Shown: piece after piece, positions 54,547 to 63,980 of the stretch
Layout of the letters: each line of letters starts with the position of its first letter
How positions within the stretch are numbered: position 1 is the first letter of the stretch
Origin: an uncultured Bacteroides sp.
GTDB taxonomy: Bacteria; Bacteroidota; Bacteroidia; Bacteroidales; Bacteroidaceae
Direction of reading: 5' to 3'
Assembly: GCA_949285025.1 (NCBI GenBank)
Contig: CASDXG010000099.1
Location: forward strand, 106,724 to 170,723
DNA: 64,000 nucleotides
Made by a program: the position numbers and the translations under genes
Notes under the pieces: model-generated
The model's input: only the letters and a program-made list of their open reading frames with translations
What the model was told of the DNA's origin: nothing
The model's database searches: none

Positions 54547-54598
54547 AAAAGCTTTGCACGAAAGGAACAAATATTTTCTCGAGTGCAAGCTTTTCTCT
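54547..54598 (+). terminator. Terminator between argD and proC
   Basis: AAAAGCTTTGCAC (54547-54559) pairs with GTGCAAGCTTTT (54583-54594, one bulge), followed by CTCTTAT. Its place just after the corrected argD stop (54540) supports that stop as the original one. Confidence 0.75.
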
Positions 54599-54625
54599 TA
54601 TACATAACCATTCAACCATCAATAT

Positions 54626-55399
54626 ATGAAAACAGCAATTATCGGAGCCGGAAACATGGGCGGAGCAATAGCACGCGGGCTGGCACACGGAAATTATATC
54701 GAAGCAAAAGAAATAACGGTATCAAACCCCAGTAATGGGAAGCTGGAAAAGCTAAAATATGAATGCCCGGCCATCCGGACAACAAACGACAATAAAGAAG
54801 CTGCCACCGATGCCGACATTGTAATTATAGCCGTCAAGCCCCATAAAGTTGCTGAAGTATTGACTCCTTTACGCCTGCGACATCCACAAATACTGATTTC
54901 GGTTGCTGCAGGACTTACATTCGAAGATCTGGCACACTACGTAGATCCGGAAATGCCGATATTCCGTGTCATCCCCAATACCGCCATCTCGGAAGGTGAA
55001 AGCATGACACTTGTAGCGGCAAGAAATGCATCCGAAAAACAGATTGAAACGATCCTTGACCTGTTCAACGACATGGGATTGTCCATGCTCATAGATGAAA
55101 AATTATTCTCTGCCGCTACCTCTCTGACATCCTGCGGCATTGCTTTCCTTTTGAAATATGTACAGGCAGCCATGCAGGCCGGAACTGAAGCCGGCATCAA
55201 ACCGAAAGATGTCATGAAAATGGTAGCACAGACCATGAAAGGCGCTGCACAAATATTGCTGAACAACGAGGAAACCCACCCGACATTGGAGATAGAAAAG
55301 GTCACAACACCGGGAGGGATTACCATAAAAGGGGTCAATTCATTGGAACATGACGGATTTACATCCGCCGTCATCAATGCCATAAAGGCAAGTATGTAA
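54626..55399 (+). CDS. proC: Pyrroline-5-carboxylate reductase
   Basis: 257 residues. The NADP site is IIGAGNMGGAIARGL; the C-terminal helical block reads GGITIKGVNSLEHDGFTSAV, the ProC signature with an added residue. It makes proline from P5C. Its close link to the arginine genes is usual in this lineage, although a terminator precedes it. Confidence 0.94.
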   Translation: MKTAIIGAGNMGGAIARGLAHGNYIEAKEITVSNPSNGKLEKLKYECPAIRTTNDNKEAATDADIVIIAVKPHKVAEVLTPLRLRHPQILISVAAGLTFEDLAHYVDPEMPIFRVIPNTAISEGESMTLVAARNASEKQIETILDLFNDMGLSMLIDEKLFSAATSLTSCGIAFLLKYVQAAMQAGTEAGIKPKDVMKMVAQTMKGAAQILLNNEETHPTLEIEKVTTPGGITIKGVNSLEHDGFTSAVINAIKASM

Positions 55400-55419
55400 A
55401 CACAGTATATTCTAAAAGT

Positions 55420-55791
55420 TCACCGACATTCCGATGTCTGATAATGTTCATACAGTGAAACGATTTCAGACATCGGGATGTTGAGCAATGTTATCTGACG
55501 GAACATTTCCGGCAATTCGTCCTTTAGGAATTGCTTTCTACGCAGCAATAGTATCTTACTTTTTGCATCTGGACACACGAAATATCCTATTCCCCGCTTA
55601 TTATAAATCACTTCTTTTCCCTGCAAATACTCATAAGCACGCATCGCAGTATTCACATTCACTTCAACCACTACTGCATATTCGCGGACAGAAGGAATAC
55701 GTTGCTCCTCCATATAGACAGATTGCAGTATTTCGTCCATCAGACGCTCGGCAATCTGCAAATAAATTGATTTACTTTCTCTGAAATTCAT
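55420..55791 (-). CDS. GntR-family regulator (YtrA/YhcF-like)
   Basis: 123 residues, an N-terminal GntR winged helix (YLQIAERLMDEILQSVYMEE and RIPSVREYAVVVEVNVNTAMRAYEYLQ) with a short helical tail and no effector domain, as in YtrA-type regulators of ABC exporters. It is the last gene of the ATPase-permease-GntR operon (10 bases after the permease gene) and probably represses it through the inverted repeat at 57492-57517. Confidence 0.92.
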   Translation of the reverse strand: MNFRESKSIYLQIAERLMDEILQSVYMEEQRIPSVREYAVVVEVNVNTAMRAYEYLQGKEVIYNKRGIGYFVCPDAKSKILLLRRKQFLKDELPEMFRQITLLNIPMSEIVSLYEHYQTSECR

Positions 55792-55801
55792 ACCCTTATT
55801 T

Positions 55802-56617
55802 TTATGAATGCATCAGGTGCGACCGCTTAAATAACCGATATGACAGATACATATTAAGCAAGATCAAACAAACAAAAATCACGGACAACACCTGAAATAC
55901 TGTAGTAACTTGCTCAACTGTTGAAAGATGTTCATTTACATAATCTATATTTCTTCTAAAAAGTTGCACTAAAATCATACCCGCAACAAAACTGAGAGCA
56001 GCAAGAGACAACAAGGTTTTCAGGAATGGACGATGATACCAAACATTGCCCCCAACAAGGAAACATGATGAATACCACCCCAACAATATAACAAGAAATA
56101 CACTTAATGGGTTTCTCCCTCCGAGAAAATTATCCGAAAAATGCGATACTATCACCGGAAAAGGATTACCGGAAAAACAATCCCGATAATCAAAAAGCAC
56201 CACAAACAAGCGTCGTGTCAATTCCATACATAGCACTGCGACTGTAATCATTACCCAAAAGCCTATCACAATAATCAAAAGACGTGATACAAATTTTTCC
56301 ATCCTTGAGGCCGGGAGCATCAGATACCTGATACGTTTTTCCCGAGTATCCATCGGTGACATTACTGATGACAATGCCCAACACCACAGAATCGGAATTA
56401 AAAAAGCAAAAAAAGTAAAAACCTTCATCACATAATTATAAAAATTATGATCTGGATAAACCCAAAAATGATTCTCTGCATGCCACATAAGTACTATACT
56501 TATCAATGTCATAATGCAATATATTCCTACAAAACGCCATAGATTTTTCTTCCAGTTATCCCATAAATCACGTTTAAGCAACATTGCAAAACGCGCCATA
56601 TCAAATGAATCTTTCAT
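55802..56617 (-). CDS. ABC transporter membrane subunit
   Basis: 271 residues with about six hydrophobic segments, e.g. FVGIYCIMTLISIVLMW and IIVIGFWVMITVAVLCM. No signature beyond the pattern of ABC-2-type exporters paired with single ATPases. It sits 11 bases after the ATPase gene; substrate unknown. Confidence 0.8.
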   Translation of the reverse strand: MKDSFDMARFAMLLKRDLWDNWKKNLWRFVGIYCIMTLISIVLMWHAENHFWVYPDHNFYNYVMKVFTFFAFLIPILWCWALSSVMSPMDTREKRIRYLMLPASRMEKFVSRLLIIVIGFWVMITVAVLCMELTRRLFVVLFDYRDCFSGNPFPVIVSHFSDNFLGGRNPLSVFLVILLGWYSSCFLVGGNVWYHRPFLKTLLSLAALSFVAGMILVQLFRRNIDYVNEHLSTVEQVTTVFQVLSVIFVCLILLNMYLSYRLFKRSHLMHS

Positions 56618-56628
56618 AGCATCAACAT

Positions 56629-57477
56629 TTATTCGTTAAACAACTGCTGTATTTTTTCTCTTTCAGTCAACAAAGCATTAAACAGAAGTTCCAAATTCAA
56701 CGTACTTTCTTCTCCCGTCACATTTGGCACAATCACACTGTTCCCATACATGGAAGGCTGTATATACAACGCACCGTCTACAGGAGCATTGACTTCTTTC
56801 TCTGCAAAGAACAACTTCTCCAACACTTTATTTATCGGCTGATTCAATAAAAGTTCGGTTCCGTCAATAATAACTACATGGTCAAGAATCTTGTCGATAT
56901 CGAGCACCTGATGAGTTGAAATCACTATGGTTTTCTCATCATTCATCCCCGATGCCAGCACCTTCCGGAACTGGCTTTTCGAAGGAATATCCAGACCGTT
57001 GGTAGGCTCATCCAGCAACAACAAGCTTGTATTGGTAGCCAACGCAAAACACATATGGACTTTTTTCTTCTGTCCCATAGAAAGTTCCCCCAGATGAATA
57101 TCCGCACTTAAGCCGAAATCGCGTAAACAGTTGCGTAAAATTTCCTCACTGAAGCGCGGGTAAAAAGGAGCATTCAAGCGAATAAATTCTTTTATACGCA
57201 CTGAGGGAAGCATAAATTCCTCCGGAAGCAAATACATATCCGACAAAACTTTCGGACTCTGCCGGGATACATCCATCCCCTTAAACAAGATTTGTCCACC
57301 ATCGGGACGGAGCAATCCGCTCATCAAATACAGTAAAGTAGATTTACCTGTTCCGTTCTTTCCCAATAATCCGACCACTTTTCCCTGCCCGATATTTAAA
57401 GAAAAATCCCGAAAAACGGTATGTTTCTTCTTATAAGCAAAAGAAAGTTCCTGAATTTGTAACATTGCTGTCTCCAT
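56629..57477 (-). CDS. ABC transporter ATP-binding subunit
   Basis: 282 residues. Walker A is LLGKNGTGKSTLL, the signature LSMGQKKKV, Walker B SLLLLDEPTNGLD and the switch histidine is in VISTHQVLD. The last 60 residues form an extra C-terminal region. First gene of the operon; a Bacteroidetes promoter and an inverted repeat lie upstream. Confidence 0.94.
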   Translation of the reverse strand: METAMLQIQELSFAYKKKHTVFRDFSLNIGQGKVVGLLGKNGTGKSTLLYLMSGLLRPDGGQILFKGMDVSRQSPKVLSDMYLLPEEFMLPSVRIKEFIRLNAPFYPRFSEEILRNCLRDFGLSADIHLGELSMGQKKKVHMCFALATNTSLLLLDEPTNGLDIPSKSQFRKVLASGMNDEKTIVISTHQVLDIDKILDHVVIIDGTELLLNQPINKVLEKLFFAEKEVNAPVDGALYIQPSMYGNSVIVPNVTGEESTLNLELLFNALLTEREKIQQLFNE

Positions 57478-57491
57478 AATTTTTAGACATT

Positions 57492-57517
57492 TAGTGTATT
57501 AGCTTAATAGCACACTA
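57492..57517 (-). promoter_or_regulatory. Candidate GntR operator
   Basis: TAGTGT (57492-57497) and ACACTA (57512-57517) form an inverted repeat with a 14-base centre, placed directly downstream of the -7 element where a bound repressor would block initiation. Confidence 0.55.
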
Positions 57518-57547
57518 CAAAAGTATACATTCTTTTTAAAAGAGCAA
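57518..57547 (-). promoter_or_regulatory. Promoter of the ABC-GntR operon
   Basis: On the minus strand TTG (57545-57547), a 19-base spacer and TACTTTTG (57518-57525). Confidence 0.8.
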
Positions 57548-57603
57548 CTTGATTAACCATATTTAACGTACATACATTTCCGCCACTATCCGAAGAAAAA
57601 AAA

Positions 57604-57645
57604 TAAAAAACCTCCCGATGCTTCAATCAAAACATCGGGAGGTTT
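57604..57645 (-). terminator. Terminator after the GH18 gene
   Basis: AACCTCCCGATG pairs exactly with CATCGGGAGGTT (57609-57644); T runs flank it on both strands, so it can stop transcription either way. Confidence 0.9.
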
Positions 57646-57687
57646 TTCCTCCGAATACTCGGGCTTTTTCAGAAAAAAGGCGGAATT

Positions 57688-59127
57688 TTACTGCATATTT
57701 TTCGGCACAAACTCCGTACGGTCATAAAGTTTTCCACTCCATACCACATCCTCTCCATAAAGGATACGGGAAATCCGGGTGAACTCATTCTCAAATCCTC
57801 TGCTCCCCAGCAAGTCATAAATAGCAAAATATCCCCAGCCTTCATTTTTTATACGGGTAAGGCTTGATTCGTCGATATACAGATTCTCATTCCCTATTGT
57901 CAACGAAACGGCATACGGGCATTGCTTTTCCACCGCAATTGTTCCCGCATCGATGGCACGCCACTTCCCGTATAATCCGTAAATAGCATAATCAACCAAA
58001 TCGTTCACGGCTTTTCCCTGAACAGTACCTGCAGGATAATCAATTCCCTTATACCAATAAATACCGAAATCCGTATCAGGCATTTCCTTACGACAAGCAT
58101 ACACAAAGGCCGCATAACGTTCTGCCGTACAGGATGCTATATCGGGCATTACTGCAGAAGACGGAATATAAGGCTCTGCATTCTGGTCGGTATCATACGT
58201 AGAGTATTCGTCATCAAAATCCACACCATCAAATCCGTAAATATCAACATAATATTTCAGTTCTCGGGCAAACAGGGCTGCTGCATCATCTGTCAGGCTT
58301 CTCATGCCGGCAGCCGTATGATCACCAAGTACAGACAAATGCACCTTAATTCCCTTTGCCTGTAAAGGACGTACAAGTTTGTCTATATGATCAAGCACAA
58401 AAGTAGTCTGCTCGTTACAGGAAAGATATGGCTTGCCCTCAGCATTCAAGCGGATATTCGCGGCAAAGACACTGGCAATATCGAAGAAAGGTTCTCCGGT
58501 ATCTTTCATCGTATATTCTCCTGCATTCAACATGCTTTCACGATTCACCTCTATATAACACAAGTTTCTGACTGCCCTGTCTGCATTAATTTGCGGAGCC
58601 GCTTCTTGAGGGGTAACCAGATACATATAAATTTTATTATTGGTAATCTTTTTCGTTCCATCCGAAACCACCGCAGAAATAGGAACAGCATATGTTCTGC
58701 CTTTTACTCCGCCGGGAGATAACGTTACAGCAACAGTTCCCGACCGCTTTTCCCCCGCTAAGATATCAGCGGTCCCGTCATTCTCCAACGAAATCTTATC
58801 GGCCGGATACATCGGATATGATGTGCCATTTGTCTTATTATACGCCTGTAAGGCATTTTTGTCAACCGTAAAAGATACCGTCATATTCTCCTCTGCCACC
58901 TGCTTCAATTCCAAATAGACATAGCCTCTTGCCGGACTATCCCCTCGCTGAAGAAGTGGAGTCAATATTTTCGCCTTTGCTTCCGACTGCACTTCTGCAT
59001 AAGGTTCACCTACATTCTCACCAATAATCGTACTCGTCGCTTCTGTGTCATTTTTCTCGCAAGAGAGCAATCCGAGAGCAGACACAGCACACATTAAAAT
59101 AGAAAAAACGTTCAATACAAATTTCAT
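57688..59127 (-). CDS. GH18 endo-beta-N-acetylglucosaminidase lipoprotein (EndoBT-3987-like)
   Basis: 479 residues with a lipoprotein signal (LMCAVSALGLLSC). Residues about 45-175 are a BT_3987/DUF1735-type beta domain, and about 185-470 a GH18 barrel with the catalytic block YGFDGVDFDDEYSTYD, in which the last glutamate of DxxDxDxE is the acid. The same domain order is known from enzymes that cleave the chitobiose core of high-mannose N-glycans. The neighbouring GH92, MFS and GH130 genes support this substrate. It is anchored in the outer membrane, probably at the surface. Confidence 0.88.
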   Translation of the reverse strand: MKFVLNVFSILMCAVSALGLLSCEKNDTEATSTIIGENVGEPYAEVQSEAKAKILTPLLQRGDSPARGYVYLELKQVAEENMTVSFTVDKNALQAYNKTNGTSYPMYPADKISLENDGTADILAGEKRSGTVAVTLSPGGVKGRTYAVPISAVVSDGTKKITNNKIYMYLVTPQEAAPQINADRAVRNLCYIEVNRESMLNAGEYTMKDTGEPFFDIASVFAANIRLNAEGKPYLSCNEQTTFVLDHIDKLVRPLQAKGIKVHLSVLGDHTAAGMRSLTDDAAALFARELKYYVDIYGFDGVDFDDEYSTYDTDQNAEPYIPSSAVMPDIASCTAERYAAFVYACRKEMPDTDFGIYWYKGIDYPAGTVQGKAVNDLVDYAIYGLYGKWRAIDAGTIAVEKQCPYAVSLTIGNENLYIDESSLTRIKNEGWGYFAIYDLLGSRGFENEFTRISRILYGEDVVWSGKLYDRTEFVPKNMQ

Positions 59128-59143
59128 AATATTCTTTTTAGAA

Positions 59144-59151
59144 CAAAGATA
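59144..59151 (-). promoter_or_regulatory. -7 promoter element of the GH18 gene
   Basis: TATCTTTG on the minus strand, 17 bases before the start codon; -33 box not clear. Confidence 0.55.
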
Positions 59152-59204
59152 TTCAATTATTTTTTAAAACCGGCCGCTTATTTTCAGAAATAATGAGTTA
59201 TTCC

Positions 59205-59234
59205 TTGTCTTTTTACAAAGACTTCATATATTTG
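59205..59234 (+). promoter_or_regulatory. Promoter of the GH92-MFS-GH130 operon
   Basis: TTG (59205-59207), 19-base spacer, TATATTTG (59227-59234). It is back to back with the GH18 promoter. Confidence 0.82.
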
Positions 59235-59269
59235 CAGTACAACAATTTTAGCTAAAATAAAAACCATTT

Positions 59270-61489
59270 ATGAAATTCAAAACCATATTACAGTCTATTC
59301 TACCTCTTTTGTGTTTCTCATGCAGCAATCAAATTGTCAACACTCCGGATTATACCCAATATGTGAATCCTTTTATCGGAACAGATTTCACTGGCAACAC
59401 ATATCCGGGAGCACAGGTTCCTTTTGGTATGGTACAATTAAGTCCCGACAATGGTTTACCCGGATGGGATAGAATTGCAGGATATTTTTATCCGGACAGC
59501 ACAATTGCAGGTTTTAGTCATACACACCTTTCCGGTACAGGAGCCGGAGACTTATATGACATTTCTTTCATGCCGGTTACAATTCCATATAAAGAAAAAG
59601 GCGATACACTGGGTATTTATTCTAAATTCACACACGAAAAAGAAAACGCTTCTGCCGGATATTACCAGGTATTCCTTTCCGACTATGGCATCAACGTAGA
59701 ATTGACAGCTACAGCACGTTGCGGCATACAGCGATATACTTTCCCGGAATCGGATGCAGCCATCTTTCTGAATTTAAAGAAAAGTATGAATTGGGATGCA
59801 ACAGAAGATTCACATATCGAAAAAATAGACTCGGTAACCATTCAGGGATACCGCTATTCCGACGGATGGGCACGAAAACAAAAAGTATATTTCTGTACAC
59901 GCTTCTCCAAACCTTTCGAGAAAATGACGCTAACCAATACCCCGATAGAAAAAGAGGGGAAGCATATAGGAAATGGAATCATCGCCCGTTTCGACTATAA
60001 GACAAAAGAGAATGAACAAATTACCGTAACAACAGCACTATCCGGTGTCAGTATGGAAGGAGCCAGAAAAAATCTAATGACAGAAGTCCCGGATAATCAA
60101 TTTGACATCTACCTGCAGAAAGCAAAAGATTCGTGGAACAAAGAACTCGGGAAAATACAAATAGAAACCCCATCGGAAAAAGATAAAACTGTATTTTATA
60201 CAGCCCTTTACCACAGCATGATAGCACCGACTATTTATTGCGATACGGACGGTTCCTATTATGGTCCTGACAAACAAATACATAAAGCGAACGGATGGAC
60301 TAATTACAGCACGTTCTCCCTATGGGACACCTACCGTGCTGCTCATCCTTTATTCACATATACCCAACCGGAACGCACGAATGATATGATAAAATCATTC
60401 CTTACTTTCTACGAACAAAACGGCCGCCTCCCCGTATGGAACTTTTACGGAAGCGAAACAGATATGATGATTGGTTATCATGCCGTAGCCGTCATTGCCG
60501 ATGCATACTTGAAAGGCATTGGAGATTTCGATACAAAGAAAGCACTCGAAGCTTGCGTTACAACAGCAAACTTGGATAATTATAGAGGTATCGGGCTGTA
60601 TAAGGAAAAAGGGTATATCCCGTATGACATCGTTGACCCGCATAATTCGGACAATTGGTCTCTCTCAAAAACACTGGAATATGCGTTCGATGATTATTGC
60701 ATAGCGAAAATGGCTGAAAAAATGAATGAGAAAGATATTGCAGAAACATTCTATAAACGCGCACAAAATTATAAGAATGTATACAACCCGGCAACAACAT
60801 TCATGCAACCACGCGACAGCAAAGGCTCTTTCATCACCCCGTTCAAAGCAGAAGAATATACACCTCACATCTGTGAAAGCAATGCATGGCAATATTTCTG
60901 GTCGGTACAGCATGACATATACGGACTGATAACACTGACAGGAGGGACTGAACGTTTCGCACAAAAACTAGACAGTATGTTTACCTATACCCCATCGGAA
61001 AACAATGATTTACCAATCTTCAGTACCGGAATGATAGGACAATATGCACACGGGAACGAACCGGGACACCATGTAAGCTATTTGTTCAATAAAATCGGGC
61101 AGCCTGAAAAAACACAAAAATATGTAACAACCATTATGAATGAACTGTATACCGACCAACCGGACGGACTCTGCGGCAATGAAGACTGCGGACAAATGTC
61201 GGCATGGTATGTATTCAGTGCAATGGGATTTTACCCTGTCAACCCCATATCCGGAGAATACGAAATAGGAAGCCCGTTATTCCCCAAGACAGAACTTCAT
61301 CTTTCAAACGGAAAAACATTTACAGTTATCGCACACAATGTAAGCAAAAGTAATATCTATATCCAGTCTGTTTCACTCAATGGAAAAGCATACGACAAAA
61401 GTTTCATTACACATGAACAAATTATGAACGGAGCAACACTGGAACTGAGAATGGGAAACAAACCGGGCAAAATCTGGTATAAAAAATAA
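59270..61489 (+). CDS. GH92 alpha-mannosidase lipoprotein
   Basis: 739 residues. The lipoprotein signal ends at LLCFSC. The GH92 N-terminal beta-sandwich opens with YVNPFIGTDFTGNTYPGAQ and SGTGAGDL, and the catalytic (alpha/alpha)6 barrel has GNEPGHHVSYLFN and the hallmark CGNEDCGQMSAWYVFSAMGF. GH92 enzymes are calcium-dependent exo-alpha-mannosidases acting on N-glycans with inversion. The exact linkage (1,2 / 1,3 / 1,6) cannot be told from sequence alone. First gene of an operon with the MFS permease (27 bases) and GH130 genes. Confidence 0.95.
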   Translation: MKFKTILQSILPLLCFSCSNQIVNTPDYTQYVNPFIGTDFTGNTYPGAQVPFGMVQLSPDNGLPGWDRIAGYFYPDSTIAGFSHTHLSGTGAGDLYDISFMPVTIPYKEKGDTLGIYSKFTHEKENASAGYYQVFLSDYGINVELTATARCGIQRYTFPESDAAIFLNLKKSMNWDATEDSHIEKIDSVTIQGYRYSDGWARKQKVYFCTRFSKPFEKMTLTNTPIEKEGKHIGNGIIARFDYKTKENEQITVTTALSGVSMEGARKNLMTEVPDNQFDIYLQKAKDSWNKELGKIQIETPSEKDKTVFYTALYHSMIAPTIYCDTDGSYYGPDKQIHKANGWTNYSTFSLWDTYRAAHPLFTYTQPERTNDMIKSFLTFYEQNGRLPVWNFYGSETDMMIGYHAVAVIADAYLKGIGDFDTKKALEACVTTANLDNYRGIGLYKEKGYIPYDIVDPHNSDNWSLSKTLEYAFDDYCIAKMAEKMNEKDIAETFYKRAQNYKNVYNPATTFMQPRDSKGSFITPFKAEEYTPHICESNAWQYFWSVQHDIYGLITLTGGTERFAQKLDSMFTYTPSENNDLPIFSTGMIGQYAHGNEPGHHVSYLFNKIGQPEKTQKYVTTIMNELYTDQPDGLCGNEDCGQMSAWYVFSAMGFYPVNPISGEYEIGSPLFPKTELHLSNGKTFTVIAHNVSKSNIYIQSVSLNGKAYDKSFITHEQIMNGATLELRMGNKPGKIWYKK

Positions 61490-61516
61490 TAAAAGCCATA
61501 AAAAAAGAATCAGGCC

Positions 61517-62890
61517 ATGAACTTTCAAGAAAACAAAGCAGAAACAAAACAAAAAAGACCGATAACATGGATTCCAACAGCCTACTTCGCCATGGGACTT
61601 CCGTTTGTTGTTCTGAACATGGTAACCGTTCTTATGTTTAAAGGATTAGGCGTTGACAATAAACTAATTACTTTTTGGACATCCCTAATAATGCTTCCAT
61701 GGACACTGAAACCGCTTTGGAGCCCGTTTTTAGAACTGTTTAAAACAAAGAAGTTCTTCGTTATCACCACACAATTTATCACCGGAATCACTTTCGGATT
61801 AGTGGCCATCGCCTTGAATATGCCTCATTTCTTCAGCATATCCATCGCCCTACTGGGTATCATCGCTTTCAGTGGAGCCACTCATGACATAGCATGCGAT
61901 GGTGTGTACATGAGTGAGTTATCTCCGGCTGATCAGGCAAAATATATAGGCTGGCAAGGAGCATTTTATAACATTGCCAAAATTGTAGCCACAGGAGGAC
62001 TTGTATATTTAGCAGGTATACTAATAGAAAAATATGGAGGATACGCCGGAAACGACATGTCGATACTCTTTTCAGCCAACCAGAAAGCATGGATAACCAT
62101 CATGGCTATACTATGTGCATCAATGGTTTTACTCGGTACATACCACATCTTCATGCTTCCATCCGGAAAAAGTAGCCATATTCAGGGAAAAAGAACGACC
62201 GGACAGATTTTAAAAGAACTGAAAGATGTTTTGGTCTCTTTCTTCAAAAAACGATACATCGTTTACTATATTTTCTTTATCATTATCTATCGTTTTGCCG
62301 AAGGATTCGTAATGAAAATAGTTCCACTGTTCCTTAAAACAGCACGCGAACAGGGCGGATTAGGCTTAAACGAAAAGGAAATCGGTCTGTATTACGGCTC
62401 ATTCGGAGCCGCAGCGTTTGTCATTGGCTCATTACTCGCAGGATATTACATATCGGCACGCGGGTTAAGAAAAACATTATTCAGCCTATGCTGTATATTC
62501 AACCTGCCATTTATCGTATATGCAGCCTTCGCCTTTTTTCAACCGACAAATGGGCTCGTCATTTGTAGCGGTATTGTTTTCGAATATTTCGGATATGGTT
62601 TCGGATTCGTCGGACTGACTCTTTTTATGATGCAACAAATCGCTCCGGGTAAAAATCAAATGGCTCACTACGCTTTTGCCTCCGGTATCATGAATTTAGG
62701 CGTTATGATTCCCGGAATGTTAAGCGGATGGGTTTGCGAATCTTTAGGCAACTGGTTCAACAGTCCCGGTGGATACAAACCGTTTTTCATTTTTGTACTC
62801 ATCGCAACAATCCCCGCCTACATAATAACATACTTCATACCTTTCAAATACAAAGAAGATGGAAGCCTTATAAAAGGCGAACAAGCATAA
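61517..62890 (+). CDS. MFS permease, probable mannosyl-GlcNAc importer
   Basis: 457 residues with about twelve hydrophobic segments and no signal peptide. The early block WIPTAYFAMGLPFVVLNMVT and the loop LPWTLKPLWSPFLEL resemble AmpG-like muropeptide permeases. Position between the extracytoplasmic GH92 and the cytoplasmic GH130 genes indicates import of the disaccharide left after trimming. Specificity is inferred from context. Confidence 0.82.
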   Translation: MNFQENKAETKQKRPITWIPTAYFAMGLPFVVLNMVTVLMFKGLGVDNKLITFWTSLIMLPWTLKPLWSPFLELFKTKKFFVITTQFITGITFGLVAIALNMPHFFSISIALLGIIAFSGATHDIACDGVYMSELSPADQAKYIGWQGAFYNIAKIVATGGLVYLAGILIEKYGGYAGNDMSILFSANQKAWITIMAILCASMVLLGTYHIFMLPSGKSSHIQGKRTTGQILKELKDVLVSFFKKRYIVYYIFFIIIYRFAEGFVMKIVPLFLKTAREQGGLGLNEKEIGLYYGSFGAAAFVIGSLLAGYYISARGLRKTLFSLCCIFNLPFIVYAAFAFFQPTNGLVICSGIVFEYFGYGFGFVGLTLFMMQQIAPGKNQMAHYAFASGIMNLGVMIPGMLSGWVCESLGNWFNSPGGYKPFFIFVLIATIPAYIITYFIPFKYKEDGSLIKGEQA

Positions 62891-62928
62891 ACAAAAGATA
62901 GTAAAAACGAAAAACAAAGAACAAAACT

Positions 62929-63900
62929 ATGACAGAAAAACTTAATTTACCTTGGGAAGAACGCCCCAAAGACTGCAAAGATGTAATGTGGAGATATTCA
63001 AAAAATCCAATAATCGGACGTTATCATATCCCCACATCCAACAGTATTTTCAACAGTGCTGTTGTACCATTCAAAGACGGATTTGCCGGAGTATTCCGTT
63101 GCGACAATAAAGCCGTTCAAATGAATATCTTCGCTGGTTTCAGTAAAAACGGAATCGACTGGGAAATAAATCACGCTCCTATTGAGTTCAAAGCCGGAAA
63201 TACAACGATGATTGAATCAGAGTATAAATACGACCCGAGAGTAACGTGGATAGAAGATCGTTATTGGATTACGTGGTGTAACGGATACAACGGGCCAACT
63301 ATCGGAATCGGTTACACATTCGATTTTAAGGAATTCTTTCAATGTGAAAATGCATTCCTCCCTTTTAACAGAAACGGAGTATTGTTTCCACAAAAAATTA
63401 ACGGGAAATATGCCATGCTAAGCCGACCAAGCGATAATGGACACACTCCATTTGGGGATATATATATCAGTTATAGTCCGGACATGAAGTATTGGGGTGA
63501 ACATCGCTGCGTAATGAAAGTCACACCTTTCGCCGAAAGCGCATGGCAATGTACAAAAATAGGAGCAGGATCAGTACCATTCCTCACGAAAGAAGGATGG
63601 TTGATGTTTTATCATGGTGTAATCACCACATGCAACGGATTTCGGTATTCGATGGGAGCAGCTTTATTAGACTCTGATAACCCTCAAAAAGTTTTATATC
63701 GGACAAAAGACTATCTTCTTGCTCCTGCAGCAACATACGAATTACAAGGAGATGTTCCGAATGTAGTTTTTCCTTGTGCTGCCTTACAAGATGGAGAACG
63801 TGTAATCGTTTATTATGGAGCTGCCGATACAACTGTATGCCTGTCATTCGGTTACCTCAATGAGATCATACAGTTCATAAAGCGCCACTCCACCGACTGA
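62929..63900 (+). CDS. GH130 mannosyl-N-acetylglucosamine phosphorylase
   Basis: 323 residues, no signal peptide. GH130 features: the catalytic aspartate in [24 protein letters not shown] phosphate-binding residues in [18 protein letters not shown] and [21 protein letters not shown]. The length and context fit subfamily GH130_2 (beta-1,4-mannosyl-GlcNAc phosphorylase), which gives mannose-1-phosphate and GlcNAc in the cytoplasm. Third gene of the operon. Confidence 0.92.
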   Translation: MTEKLNLPWEERPKDCKDVMWRYSKNPIIGRYHIPTSNSIFNSAVVPFKDGFAGVFRCDNKAVQMNIFAGFSKNGIDWEINHAPIEFKAGNTTMIESEYKYDPRVTWIEDRYWITWCNGYNGPTIGIGYTFDFKEFFQCENAFLPFNRNGVLFPQKINGKYAMLSRPSDNGHTPFGDIYISYSPDMKYWGEHRCVMKVTPFAESAWQCTKIGAGSVPFLTKEGWLMFYHGVITTCNGFRYSMGAALLDSDNPQKVLYRTKDYLLAPAATYELQGDVPNVVFPCAALQDGERVIVYYGAADTTVCLSFGYLNEIIQFIKRHSTD

Positions 63901-63943
63901 TGCCGCCATCCCCTTCCCCTCCCCTTTAGGAGGGAAAACAACA

Positions 63944-63980
63944 ATCCCGCCGTAAGAAAGAACATTCCTCACGGCGGGAT
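63944..63980 (+). terminator. Inverted repeat after the GH130 gene
   Basis: ATCCCGCCGT (63944-63953) pairs exactly with ACGGCGGGAT (63971-63980). A T run is missing, so it may act as a weak or bidirectional terminator. Confidence 0.55.
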
